Shown piece by piece: positions 16,485 to 25,225 of a DNA stretch of 64,000 bases (position 1 is the stretch's first letter; the number at the start of each line of letters is the position of its first letter). Source of the stretch: Streptomyces natalensis ATCC 27448 (GTDB lineage: Bacteria > Actinomycetota > Actinomycetes > Streptomycetales > Streptomycetaceae); contig NZ_JRKI01000061.1 in the NCBI RefSeq assembly GCF_000935125.1, positions 744,001-808,000 of the forward strand, read 5' to 3'. The notes beneath the pieces were generated by a model. It worked only from the letters and a program-made list of their open reading frames with translations, had not been told where the DNA came from and did no database searches. The position numbers were made by a program, and so were the translations under genes.

Positions 16485-16838
16485 CTAGCCGAAAACGGAA
16501 GCCTGTGAACTGGATGAAGAGACAGTTGAGGCATCTGAATGCTGCCCGCGTGCGAAGGCTTGCTGAATACCTGCCTCGCAAGTCCGATATGACTCGGCAG
16601 TTGCGTCGATTGAACCTCGGACTGCATTCGCAAGCTCGGAGACCTGACCGATACCGTACTTCCACTTGGACTGGAAGTCCGCGCAAGCAGAATCCAAGGA
16701 TTCATGGCCGAGCTGACCAGCTGTTGCCTCATCCATTCTTCCTGTTACGGTGCGCATCCCGGAGACGCTTTCGTCAAGCTTCTGCGAAATTCCACTCAGC
16801 TCGTGCACGTCAACTTGAAATGTTCCCGGCATAGACAC
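16485..16838 (-). CDS. WXG100-superfamily small protein
   Basis: The predicted protein has 117 residues, first in the operon. Two helices flank a turn at DFQSKWKYGIGQVSELANAV (Trp then Gly, here with two residues between), the style of Esx/WXG100 proteins that are exported by type VII systems as dimers. The tail is Ser-rich. It is followed closely by the larger WXG-type protein, its likely partner. No EssC/EccC ATPase gene is in the window, so the export machinery must be elsewhere. Base composition of this operon is visibly AT-richer than the core genes. Confidence 0.65.
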   Translation of the reverse strand: MSMPGTFQVDVHELSGISQKLDESVSGMRTVTGRMDEATAGQLGHESLDSACADFQSKWKYGIGQVSELANAVRGSIDATAESYRTCEAGIQQAFARGQHSDASTVSSSSSQASVFG

Positions 16839-17588
16839 GAACTATCCCCTCCTGCCTCGGTGGCGAAATGAGACATAGGGGGGAGCCTAACAGTTGCCGG
16901 GCATGGAGGAGCGGAGACGCCTAACCCTGGCTCCGGCGGTGCACGGAACTGGAAACTCCCGTTCAGACCTTTTGGCGTCAGGTGGTAGGCCAAGTCGGTA
17001 TTTGATGCCAGCATTGAGGCGTTAATGATGCGCTAATTTCAGCCGAGACACCGGGTGCGCATTCGTTCAGGAGTGGCTGCGGCCTCGCCGGGGCCGTGCT
17101 GTGGACCTGCCGGTGGTGATGAGCGACCACATCCCAGATCCACTGAGCCCCCTCGTTCCAAGCGGGCTTCCCTCGGTACGGTCGTGGTGGTGTCCGGCGC
17201 ATGTGGGTCGATCGCCATGGCGTGCGCCGGTTGATCGCGCGCAACTAGGGCGCTGGTTCGGACATGGCGGGTGACGCTGCTCAGGGTTCGGAAGAGGGGT
17301 TCACGTCGGCGGGGACGGCACGGGTGATGGCTGCCGCGTCCAGGCTGCGGGGCTCGACGAAAGAGGGGCGGAGCTGATCCGCTTCGGGGAGAACGGCCTG
17401 TTTCGGCTGGCGCCTGTGATCGTGCGCGTGGCCCACGCCATCGGCTGTCCCACGAGCGGCTCGGACGAGGCCGAGGCAGACACACGGCCGGACCCGGCGC
17501 CGTCGACTCTCAGCCGCCCTGAGATCCATTTCGGTCAATGGACCGCCTCGAAGCATGCCCTGGCCCGCAAGTCGCCACGATTCAAGGC
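16839..17588. other. 750 bases without a supported gene
   Basis: Short frames exist on both strands but none has a ribosome site or a recognisable domain. A reverse stretch at about 17100-17240 (RPYRGKPAWNEGAQWIWDVV) looks protein-like and could be debris. The first 150 bases must hold the promoter of the type VII-like operon. Confidence 0.45.
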
Positions 17589-18005
17589 ATGGCGACTTCG
17601 GGGGCAAGAAGCAGGAATCTTGGCGGCTTGGGGCAGTGGTGGGGAGTTCTGGCTGGGGCCCTGCTGATCGCGGCCTGGATCAACAAGGCAGCCGGGCCAG
17701 CAGTGGTGATCGCACTCTCAGCCGTCGTCCTGCTCTGGTGCGCCTTCCAAGCACCGGTCACATGTGGCGCTCCGGTACGAGGGCGCGAGGGCGGCTGCCG
17801 TAACAACGCATCGGGCCTCCTCCTGGGCTGCCATATCCGGCAGCACCGCTGGCAGAAGCTCAAGATGCTGATCGTCCGCCGCCAAGTCCGGGCCTTCTGC
17901 TCAGGACTGTTCTCGGACGGCAAAGCCACCATCGTCACCCTCGCGGGAATCGGCAGCTTTGCATCAGGGTTGGTCGCACTGGTCCCCGGTCTGGTCATCC
18001 ACTGA
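17589..18005 (+). CDS. Small membrane protein with Cys/His zinc-ribbon-like motif
   Basis: The predicted protein has 138 residues from ATG 17589. Two hydrophobic segments near the N-terminus (WWGVLAGALLIAAWINK and AVVIALSAVVLLWCAF) are followed by TCGAPVRGREGGCRNNASG and LLLGCHIRQHRWQKLKMLI, where spaced Cys and His could bind a metal. A third hydrophobic segment closes the protein. Similar small proteins occur in many actinomycetes as far as I recall, without known function. It lies inside the msrA island, on the strand opposite the type VII-like operon. Confidence 0.6.
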   Translation: MATSGARSRNLGGLGQWWGVLAGALLIAAWINKAAGPAVVIALSAVVLLWCAFQAPVTCGAPVRGREGGCRNNASGLLLGCHIRQHRWQKLKMLIVRRQVRAFCSGLFSDGKATIVTLAGIGSFASGLVALVPGLVIH

Positions 18006-18051
18006 CCAACGCGGAAAGGCGCGCGACACAGACACCATGGTCGGCAGCGCC

Positions 18052-18361
18052 TGATGAACGCGGCCGACGGGGGCGACCGAGCGCGGCAGGGCGTACTACG
18101 AGAAGTTCACCAACTGGCTTGCGGAGAACGGGATCACCCAGCACCCCGACCCGTTCGTCGGCCGCCCCGGCCGGTCGGTCGTACTCCTCCCCAAGGCGCT
18201 GCAACCGCACGCCGACCGGGTCGACGAAAACGTCCACTCCTTTGCCGGCGCCTGCCAGGGCGACCGCACGGCGCAGGAGGCAGCCAGGAGGGCCTGGCCA
18301 CCGCCACACCCATGGTGGCCGTCCCGCAGGCCGTCGACGAGTTCGGCAACGCGGACATGCA
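18052..18361 (+). pseudogene. Deleted second copy of the macrolide glycosyltransferase gene
   Basis: From 18071 the sequence is nearly identical to 12512-12718 of the intact gene, then jumps to match 12973-13070. The junction falls exactly on the octamer GGCGCAGG, present at both ends of the missing 262 bases (12711 and 12973), and the loss shifts the frame. The N-terminal domain and the end are also missing. A short diverged stretch (18052-18070) may be part of the same copy. Confidence 0.85.
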
Positions 18362-18375
18362 TCTGCGTGACGCGG

Positions 18376-19029
18376 TCAGCTGCTGCCACGCGGTGCGCCG
18401 TACCAACGCCAGTCCGTCCGGCGGGGGCGATCGGGCGTTTCCAGGCGGCCGGTGGCCCACAGCAGGGTTGACCACGGAGTACCGGTGACGGGTACGTCGG
18501 GGAAGAGCCGTGCAAGAGCTCGCTCGCTCAAGTCCTGCGGGGGCTCGCACACGCGGTGCACGCCCTGAGCAATGTCGTGGGTGTGGACGAGTGTCTCGAC
18601 GACGCCCATCGCCGCGAATCCCTCCGGGTCGGAGGCACCGAAGACGTGCGGGGCCAAGCAGGCAGGAGGTGCGGTGTCGACGGCGGTTGCAAGCAGTCCG
18701 CCGCAAGCCGCCACGACGGTCAGGAGTCCCTCAGGTCCTGCGTCCTCGTCGCCGAAGATGACATTGGCCGGCCCGTGCGGGCGGTCACGGGAGACGCGCA
18801 GTGGCACGCGTGGCACGTTCATCGGCTGCGCGAGACCGAACCGCAGTGCGTAGGTGAGCAGATCGTCCGCGAGGTGTTCCAGGGTCTCCCAGCATGTCCA
18901 CTGCAGGCTGCCGGCCCTCCCCCGCCATTGGGCCGCGGGGACGCCGGTGAGGGTATCCGCACAGTAGGCGACGGCCTGGCGCACATGGCTCCCGCTCACC
19001 AGCATGTGCGGTTCGACGGACTGTGACAT
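18376..19029 (-). CDS. Mycothiol-dependent maleylpyruvate isomerase-like (DinB fold) protein
   Basis: The predicted protein has 217 residues. It has the layout of the mycothiol-dependent/DinB superfamily: WTCWETLEHLADDLLTYALR supplies one metal-binding His, and VETLVHTHDIAQG the later His pair. Family members bind a divalent metal and use mycothiol as thiol cofactor in isomerisation or detoxification; the actual substrate here is unknown. The gene ends 15 bases from the glycosyltransferase remnant (convergent) and starts about 120 bases before the last msrA fragment, so it is the outermost gene of the island, or the first core gene. Confidence 0.75.
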   Translation of the reverse strand: MSQSVEPHMLVSGSHVRQAVAYCADTLTGVPAAQWRGRAGSLQWTCWETLEHLADDLLTYALRFGLAQPMNVPRVPLRVSRDRPHGPANVIFGDEDAGPEGLLTVVAACGGLLATAVDTAPPACLAPHVFGASDPEGFAAMGVVETLVHTHDIAQGVHRVCEPPQDLSERALARLFPDVPVTGTPWSTLLWATGRLETPDRPRRTDWRWYGAPRGSS

Positions 19030-19150
19030 GCGGGAAGCCTACAAGGCCAGGCCGACAACACCCCAGGGCCCCGGCTCCCGACTGCGACCCGCGCAGGTCG
19101 TGGGCGCGGACAGCTCGTTGACCGGTTCGGCACTGCCACTCCTCACCGAT

Positions 19151-19255
19151 CGAGGGCTGATACCAGCAGTGCCTTTCGCGCAACACAAACGGCTGCTGCG
19201 GACTCGGCGGACCGGGGTCTCATGCCCCGTCGGTGTGGCACCTGCCGACGGGTGA
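19151..19255 (+). repeat. msrA 3'-end copy D (whole end, decayed)
   Basis: Reading forward, EG-stop-YQQCLSRNTNGCCGLG is followed, after one lost base, by TGVSCPVGVAPADG and a stop. Both halves of the MsrA C-terminus are present but broken, as expected for an abandoned original target at the far end of the island. Confidence 0.75.
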
Positions 19256-19360
19256 TCAGGTCGCGGTGACGGCTGACCAGGCAGCGGGACGGGTGGCGGT
19301 CAGGCGGCGGTGACGGCTGGTCAGTTGGTGGTTCGGGGGGCTGGGTAGGCAGGGTTCGGG

Positions 19361-19406
19361 GGCCCGGCAGGCCGGGTTCAGGAGGCCCGGCAGGCCGGGT
19401 TCAGGA
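19361..19406. repeat. Two copies of a 23-bp direct repeat
   Basis: The unit begins GGCCCGGCAGGCCGGGTTCA; the second copy overlaps the stop codon of the DUF2786 gene. Confidence 0.8.
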
Positions 19407-20876
19407 GGTGGCGTCTCCCAGGTGGGCGCGGTCGGCTGCTTGGTTGCCCGCGTGCCAGCCGGCGGGGTCGTGGAGGCCGCGGAGGCGGACGGGGGCGGTG
19501 TTGGGGAAGAGGGATTCGGTGGTTTCTTCCACGGCCAGTTCGCGGGCGGCGAGGACGGGGAGCAGGTCGGGGGCCGGGGAGTCGGTGGTGGCTGCGGTGG
19601 TGGCGGCTTCGGTGGCTGTGGTGAGGCGGGTGCGGATGCGGTCGGCGTAGGCGACGAGGAAGGTCTGGCGGAAGTCGCGGGTGCGGCGGGAGCGGCCGCG
19701 GGTGAGGGGTGCGTTGTCCTGCCTCTTGCGGGCGGGGGACTCGCCCTTCGTGCGGGCGTGGGCGTCGCCCTTCGTGCGGGCGTGGGCGTCGCCGGCGCGG
19801 TGCATGGCGGTGGTGGACTGGAGGAGGAGCGAGGTGTAGAGGAGCTCGGTGGCCTCCAGGTCGGGTGCGAAGCCGATGAGGGTGGAGAAGCCGATGTCGG
19901 CGGCCCATACGGCTTGGCAGCGGTTGGCGGTGGCGACGGCGTCCAGGAGGAGGGCCTTGGCCTGTTCGTAGGGGCCCTCGATGCCGATACGGATCGCCGA
20001 CGGGCCGCCCGCCGCGCCCTGCGGGGAGCCGGCCGCGCTGTCCAGGAGGGCCTCGTCGATGCTGTGCCGGGCCATCAGCTCCTGGGCCTTGGCGGACAGG
20101 GCCTCCGCCTCCTCGGCGAAGGTCGTCGCCTCGGCCTTGGCGAGCAGGCCGCGGATGCGTCCGAGGGCGCGGGAGGCGGCGGCGCTGCGGGCGTTCGCGG
20201 CGGGGGGTGCGGACGATGGGGGTACCGCCGTGCTCCTTGAGGGCTTGGGGGAGGGCAGCGGGGTGATGCGCGGGACCCGGGCGAGGGCGCGCAGGGCCGC
20301 CAGGACGTCGTAGGCGGTTTCGAAGCGGGTGGTGCGGCGGCGCCGGGCCAGGGCGTCGAGGTAGCCGCGGTCGGCCTCCCACCAGACGTCGGCGCCGAGT
20401 CGTTGCAGCTGGTCGGCCCAGCGGGGGCCGCGCGGGGTGCGGGTGGCCGGGTTGCGGGCCGCGTCGGCGGCCATGGCGTCCACGGCCAGTTCGGCGCGCG
20501 TCGCCCCGTCCGCCTCGCGCCGTAGGAAGCGCTCCAGGTCGGCGGGCTGCCAGCCGCCCGTCCAGCACTGCGCCACGCCCGCCGCGGCGGCCGCGATCAC
20601 GGCGGCGCTCACCGCCTCCCAGCCTGCGGGGGCCGCGGCCAGCAGGGAGGCCCCCGCCTCGACGGCGTCCTCGGCCGCGGCCCCGTCCGCCGCGTAACGG
20701 ACCTGGCCGAGGACGTCGGCGACCAGCTCGTCGGCAAGCGGTTGGTCGGCCGCGGGACCGGAATCGGGGTATTCGGTGCTCCGGGTTCGTTCGGTGCGTC
20801 CGCCGCGCTCGCGACGTCCGCCACGTCCATCGCGTTCCTCGCGTCCGCTGCTGCCGTTCTCGCCGTGCCTGCTCAC
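19401..20876 (-). CDS. DUF2786 domain protein
   Basis: The predicted protein has 491 residues. The recognisable part is the DUF2786 motif LGRIRGLLAKAEATTFAEEA followed by EALSAKAQELMARHSIDEAL near residue 260. The N-terminal 40 residues are charged and low in complexity. A tandem 8-residue repeat (DAHARTKG twice, from 24-bp DNA repeats near 19760) interrupts the C-terminal half. Function of the family is not established; it occurs in many phages and actinomycetes. It starts upstream of, and reads away from, the L,D-transpeptidase gene, in a long leftward series. Confidence 0.8.
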   Translation of the reverse strand: MSRHGENGSSGREERDGRGGRRERGGRTERTRSTEYPDSGPAADQPLADELVADVLGQVRYAADGAAAEDAVEAGASLLAAAPAGWEAVSAAVIAAAAAGVAQCWTGGWQPADLERFLRREADGATRAELAVDAMAADAARNPATRTPRGPRWADQLQRLGADVWWEADRGYLDALARRRRTTRFETAYDVLAALRALARVPRITPLPSPKPSRSTAVPPSSAPPAANARSAAASRALGRIRGLLAKAEATTFAEEAEALSAKAQELMARHSIDEALLDSAAGSPQGAAGGPSAIRIGIEGPYEQAKALLLDAVATANRCQAVWAADIGFSTLIGFAPDLEATELLYTSLLLQSTTAMHRAGDAHARTKGDAHARTKGESPARKRQDNAPLTRGRSRRTRDFRQTFLVAYADRIRTRLTTATEAATTAATTDSPAPDLLPVLAARELAVEETTESLFPNTAPVRLRGLHDPAGWHAGNQAADRAHLGDATS

Positions 20877-21021
20877 CTGGCCAGGGTACGGACGGTGGTC
20901 CCGGCGCCGCTCCCCGGAGGCGGGGCGGCGGCCGTGCGCACGCGCCGACGCCCGGCGCGCCGTCTGTGCGGTGCGCCGGGCGTCGGTCGCGGTCGGTCTC
21001 CGTGTGCGGTGCGCGGGTGCG

Positions 21022-22341
21022 TCAGCTCACCGCGCTGCCCGCGACCCACTGGGACCAGGCCATGTTCCAGCCGTTGAGGCCGTTGTCGGGCTGGATGGTG
21101 CGGTCGCCGGAGTTGATGACCTTGACGACGTCACCGATGCGGGAGTGCTGGAAGAACCAGGCGCCGTCGGTGGTGGGGTCGCCGGCGCCGCGGACGTCCT
21201 GGAGGCCGATGCAGCCGTGGCTGGTGTTGGCGTGGCCGAAGATGCCCTTGCCCCAGTAGTTGCCGTGGATGAAGGTGCCGGACGCCGACAGGCGCATGGC
21301 GTGCGGGACGTCGGGGATGTCGTACTCGCCCTTGCCGTTCTTCTTGGCGAAGCCGACCGTGGAGCCGTTCATCCGGGTCTGCTTGAAGCGCTCGGAGATG
21401 ACCATCTGGCCGTTGTAGGTCGGGTGGTCCTTGGCGCCCGAGGAGATCGGGATGGTGCGGAGGGTGCGGCCGTCGCGGACCACGGTCATGGTGTGGGTCT
21501 TGGCGTCGACGGTGCTGATCTGGGAGTGGCCGACGGCGAAGTGGACGGTCTTGTTCTGGACGCCCCAGACGCCGGGGGACGCCTCGACGCCGGTCAGGCC
21601 GAGCTTGACGGAGACCTCGGAATTGGGCTTCCAGTACGTACGGGGGCGGAAGTCCAGCCGCTTGTTGCCGAACCAGTGGCCGACGACCTGCTGGTTGCTG
21701 CTGGAGGCGACCTCGATCGCGGATTCCACGCGGGTCTTGTTGACCACCGGCTTGTCGAAGTTGATCGACACCGGCATGCCGACGCCGACCGTGGAGCCGT
21801 CCTCCGGGGTGAAGTTGCCGACGAAGGTGTGGGGGTCCGGGGAGACGGTGGTGAAGGTGGAGTTCTCCACCGCCTTGCGGCCCTGGTCGTCGACGGCGTG
21901 TGCGGTGACCTTGTAGGTCGTGGAGCGGGCCAGCGCGGTGTCCGGCTTCCAGGAGGTGCCGTCGGCGGAGAGGGTGCCGGCGACGGTGGTGCGGGCGTTC
22001 ACGGAGGTCATGGTGACGTCGGTGAGCTTGCCGCCGCTGACCGTGACCCGGGCATCGCTGTTGACGCCGACGCCGGTCGAGCCGTCGGCGGGGGCGATCT
22101 GGATCTGTGCCTGCGAAGCGTCCTGGGCGGCCGCCGCATCGACCTGCTGCGCGTTCTCGTGGCGCGGCGTGGGGGCGCTGGACGCGGTGGGTCCGTTGCC
22201 ACCGTGGGCGCCGGACGCAGCGGGGCCGCTGTCACCGTGGGCGCCGCCGCACGCCGTGACGGTCAGTACGCCGCCCAGGAGGACGGCGCCGGCGATGAGG
22301 CCGGTGCGGCGATTGCTGTGCGTTATCACGCGTTTCTCCAT
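21022..22341 (-). CDS. L,D-transpeptidase lipoprotein (YkuD domain with Ig-like domains)
   Basis: The protein has 439 residues from ATG 22341. It has a lipoprotein signal (LIAGAVLLGGVLTVTACGG, acylated Cys), two Ig-like domains (DGSTGVGVNSDARVTVSGG; FTPEDGSTVGVGMPVSINF) and a C-terminal YkuD domain. The catalytic segment is HGNYWGKGIFGHANTSHGC followed by IGLQD, with Cys377 as nucleophile. Such enzymes make 3-3 cross-links in peptidoglycan and sit on the outer face of the membrane; the layout matches mycobacterial LdtMt2. The start lacks a strong ribosome site; an upstream start would spoil the signal peptide. Confidence 0.92.
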   Translation of the reverse strand: MEKRVITHSNRRTGLIAGAVLLGGVLTVTACGGAHGDSGPAASGAHGGNGPTASSAPTPRHENAQQVDAAAAQDASQAQIQIAPADGSTGVGVNSDARVTVSGGKLTDVTMTSVNARTTVAGTLSADGTSWKPDTALARSTTYKVTAHAVDDQGRKAVENSTFTTVSPDPHTFVGNFTPEDGSTVGVGMPVSINFDKPVVNKTRVESAIEVASSSNQQVVGHWFGNKRLDFRPRTYWKPNSEVSVKLGLTGVEASPGVWGVQNKTVHFAVGHSQISTVDAKTHTMTVVRDGRTLRTIPISSGAKDHPTYNGQMVISERFKQTRMNGSTVGFAKKNGKGEYDIPDVPHAMRLSASGTFIHGNYWGKGIFGHANTSHGCIGLQDVRGAGDPTTDGAWFFQHSRIGDVVKVINSGDRTIQPDNGLNGWNMAWSQWVAGSAVS

Positions 22342-22513
22342 TGCTACCGAACCCAGAACTCCCGACAGCGCTTGCGACAGAACTCCCGATCCGATGGGTC
22401 GAGCTTTGGACGTATGTGCTTTATCGACCGTGTGGCACGTCCACGGAAAAGAAAAGGGTTTGTGGGGGATGCCACTCAAAACGGACGTAAAGGGTGCTTA
22501 TCGGCGCATCGGA

Positions 22514-22560
22514 GGCCCCCGCAGGGGGGAGGCCGTACGGGAAGCTCTCCTGCGGGGGCC
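22514..22560 (-). terminator. Hairpin after the 112-residue gene
   Basis: Arms GGCCCCCGCAGG and CCTGCGGGGGCC, 23 bases apart, lie 45 bases past the stop of the upstream gene on the minus strand. Confidence 0.55.
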
Positions 22561-22604
22561 GGGGAGGCGAGACCGGCCGGGTCTCGGCGGGTGGGGTCGG
22601 CCGG

Positions 22605-22943
22605 TCAGGCCTCGGCGGGGGCGTCGTCGGCCAGGTCCCATTCCGCCGCGTCCCATTCGGCGTCCGGGTCGTAGTCGGTCATCTCCTCACTGCTCCAGGA
22701 GGCGTGGGCGAGCTCGGTGCCCGGCACCGCCGTGACGAGGTCGAACGGGTCGACGAGGTGGGCCAGCGCCTCCGCGGGGTCCTCCCGGACGGTGTCCAGG
22801 GCCTGGCGGCGCTGGTCGTCGGGGAGGGACGGGTCGCCGCCGATGTGGTCGAGGGCGGCGCCGGTCAGCCGGGCGGCGTCGGTCACCTCCATGACCAGCT
22901 CCACATGAAGCCGCACAAAACGTGATGTCTCACCATTGCTCAT
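22605..22943 (-). CDS. Conserved small acidic protein
   Basis: The predicted protein has 112 residues from ATG 22943 (MSNGETSRFVRLHVELVMEV). The first half is helical (DAARLTGAALDHIGGDPSLP; QRRQALDTVREDPAEALAHL) and the end is very acidic (DYDPDAEWDAAEWDLADDAP). No domain is recognised, though similar proteins seem common in Streptomyces. It stands upstream of the L,D-transpeptidase on the same strand with a hairpin between, so it is probably a separate transcript. Confidence 0.65.
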   Translation of the reverse strand: MSNGETSRFVRLHVELVMEVTDAARLTGAALDHIGGDPSLPDDQRRQALDTVREDPAEALAHLVDPFDLVTAVPGTELAHASWSSEEMTDYDPDAEWDAAEWDLADDAPAEA

Positions 22944-23094
22944 GGGACGGAGGGTAAGCACCCGGGCGCCCGACTTCCCCGCGACCCGCGGCGGTCACTA
23001 ACATCTGCGGTCAACGGCCCCTACAGCGGCCGATATCGACGGCTCTCGACGGCCCGTCCGCACTGCCGGGTGCACCGGGCCCGCTAGGAGGATC

Positions 23095-23412
23095 GTGGAG
23101 GATCGTTCGGGCTCCGCGCGGCGGCCGCTGCTGACCGCCGTCGCCGCGGCCTCGGTGCTGGGCGCCCTGTGGTTCGTGCCGTCCGCGCATGCGAGCGCGG
23201 ACGAGGACGGGCCCCCGGCCACCAGTGCGCGGACGGCCCCTGCGGTCCCCCGCGCCGCGGCGGCCGGCGCCGCGGGCGCCACCGGCCCCGGGCTCGCCGC
23301 CAGCGGCGGCCCCGATGTCACGCCCTACGCCCTCGGCGGCAGCGTGCTGCTCGCCCTCGGCGCCGGGCTGGTGGCCCACTCCGTCCGCCGGAGCCACGGC
23401 GAGGCCACATGA
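23095..23412 (+). CDS. Small secreted or membrane-anchored protein
   Basis: The predicted protein has 105 residues from GTG 23095, placed four bases after TAGGAGGA. A signal sequence (RRPLLTAVAAASVLGALWFV ending PSAHASA) is followed by an Ala/Pro/Gly-rich linker and a C-terminal hydrophobic helix (ALGGSVLLALGAGLVAHSV) with a basic RRSHGEAT tail. The layout fits a short cell-wall or membrane-anchored peptide with both ends near the membrane. No family is recognised. It is convergent with hutH; the 155 bases between them carry GGCGAGGC-type repeats. Confidence 0.65.
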   Translation: MEDRSGSARRPLLTAVAAASVLGALWFVPSAHASADEDGPPATSARTAPAVPRAAAAGAAGATGPGLAASGGPDVTPYALGGSVLLALGAGLVAHSVRRSHGEAT

Positions 23413-23567
23413 GTCACGGCCGGGCCGTCCGGGCCACGGCGAGGCCGCATGAAGCATGGAGAGGCCCCGTGCGTCACGCCCGGCCCGCATGAGCGACGCC
23501 GAGGCGCACGAGCCACCGCGAGGCCGTCCGGGCGACGGCCCCGCGTCCACCTCGGACGGGCCCCGCG

Positions 23568-25112
23568 TCAGGCCAGCTCGCCGGTGACCGACTCGGCGGC
23601 CTCGACCAGCTTCCCGTCCCGTACGAAGGCGTAGGCGCCCTCCAGGTCGGGTGCCAGGAAGCGGTCCTCGCCCGGCCCCTCGATGCCCGCGGCGCGCACC
23701 GCGTCGAGCACCGCGAGGGTGGCGGGGGCCGCCGTCAGGCCGTCGCGCATCTCGATGGCGCGGGTGGCGGCGTAGAGCTCGACGGCGACGATGCGGGTGA
23801 GGTTGTCGACGGCGGTGCGCAGCTTGCGGGCCGCGGACCAGCCCATGGAGACGTGGTCCTCCTGCATGGCGGAGGACGGGATGGAGTCCACGGAGGCGGG
23901 TGCGGCCAGTCGCTTGAGCTCGCTGACCAGGGCTGCCTGGGTGTACTGGGCGATCATCAGGCCCGAGTCGACGCCCGGGTCGCCGGCCAGGAAGGCGGGC
24001 AGGCCGTGCGAGCGGTTCTTGTCCAGGAGGCGGTCGGTGCGGCGCTCGGCGATGGAGCCGAGGTCGGCGGCGGCGATGGCCAGGAAGTCCAGGACGTAGG
24101 CGACGGGGGCGCCGTGGAAGTTGCCGTTGGACTCGACGCGGCCGTCGGGCAGGACGACGGGGTTGTCGACGGCGGCGGCCAGTTCGCGGTCGGCGACCAG
24201 ACGGGCGTGGTCGAGGGTGTCGCGGCCGGCGCCGGCGACCTGGGGGGCGCAGCGGATGGAGTAGGCGTCCTGGACGCGCGGGGCGTCGTCCTGGTGGTGG
24301 CCGGTGAAGCCGGAACCGGCCAGCACCTTGAGCATGTTGGCGGCCGAGGCGGCCTGGCCCGGGTGCGGGCGGATGGTGTGCAGCTCGGGGGCGAGGACCT
24401 TGTCCGTGCCGAGCAGCGCCTCCAGGGAGAGGGCGGCGGTGATGTCGGCGGAGGTGAACAGGCGGGCGAGGTCGGCGCAGGCCATCACGAGCATGCCGAG
24501 CATGCCGTCGGTGCCGTTGAGGAGGGCCAGGCCCTCCTTCTCGCGCAGGACGACGGGGGCGATGCCGTGGGCGGCCAGCAGCTCGCCGGAGGGCCGTACG
24601 ACGCCGTCGGGACCCTCGGCCTCGCCCTCGCCCATCAGGGTCAGCGCGCAGTGCGAGAGGGGGGCGAGGTCGCCGGAGCAGCCGAGGGAGCCGTATTCGT
24701 GGACGACGGGCGTGATCCCGGCGTTGAGTATGGCGGCCATGGTCTCGACGACGAGCGGGCGGACGCCGGTGCGGCCCGAGGCGAGGGTCTTCAGGCGCAG
24801 GAACATCAGCGCGCGGACGACCTCTCGCTCGACGCGCGGGCCCATGCCGGCGGCGTGCGAGCGCACGATGTTGCGCTGGAGCTGGGCGCGCAGCTCGGGG
24901 CTGATGTGGCGGACGGCGAGGGCGCCGAAGCCGGTGGAGACGCCGTAGACGGGTTCGGGTTTGGCGGCGAGGTCGTCGATGAAGGCACGGGAGGCCGCGA
25001 CGGCCGTGAGCGTCTCTTCGGGCAGCTCGATGCGGGCCGCGCCGCGGGCCACCGCGATGACGTCCTGTGCGGTCGTGCCGGACGTCCCCAGCACCACAGT
25101 GTGCATATCCAT
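23568..25112 (-). CDS. hutH: Histidine ammonia-lyase
   Basis: The protein has 514 residues and would convert L-histidine to urocanate, opening histidine degradation. The cyclising tripeptide that forms the MIO cofactor is Cys145-Ser146-Gly147 in EYGSLGCSGDLAPLSH; most homologues have Ala-Ser-Gly, but the Cys form occurs in Streptomyces enzymes as far as I recall. GVSTGFGALA near residue 57 and SIPSSAMQEDHVSMGWSAA further on are typical. Methionine three codons in (MHTVVLGTSG) is an alternative start. No other hut gene is adjacent. Confidence 0.95.
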   Translation of the reverse strand: MDMHTVVLGTSGTTAQDVIAVARGAARIELPEETLTAVAASRAFIDDLAAKPEPVYGVSTGFGALAVRHISPELRAQLQRNIVRSHAAGMGPRVEREVVRALMFLRLKTLASGRTGVRPLVVETMAAILNAGITPVVHEYGSLGCSGDLAPLSHCALTLMGEGEAEGPDGVVRPSGELLAAHGIAPVVLREKEGLALLNGTDGMLGMLVMACADLARLFTSADITAALSLEALLGTDKVLAPELHTIRPHPGQAASAANMLKVLAGSGFTGHHQDDAPRVQDAYSIRCAPQVAGAGRDTLDHARLVADRELAAAVDNPVVLPDGRVESNGNFHGAPVAYVLDFLAIAAADLGSIAERRTDRLLDKNRSHGLPAFLAGDPGVDSGLMIAQYTQAALVSELKRLAAPASVDSIPSSAMQEDHVSMGWSAARKLRTAVDNLTRIVAVELYAATRAIEMRDGLTAAPATLAVLDAVRAAGIEGPGEDRFLAPDLEGAYAFVRDGKLVEAAESVTGELA

Positions 25113-25225
25113 ATTCAGGCACCCTAGAGACTGAATCGCCGGATGTCACCACCGGATCTGTCACTACTGGATTACGGGCCCGCCCCTTACCCGCCGCCTC
25201 GCCCGTCGCCTCGGCGCACCCCGCC

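Noticed and set aside
16978..17485. Transposase or replication gene in the 750-base gap
   Set aside because: Short frames such as the one with RPYRGKPAWNEGAQ have no DDE, HUH or other motif and no ribosome site.
23413..23567. CRISPR-like repeats (GGCGAGGC units)
   Set aside because: The units are short, irregular and without spacers; they are ordinary low-complexity GC-rich DNA.
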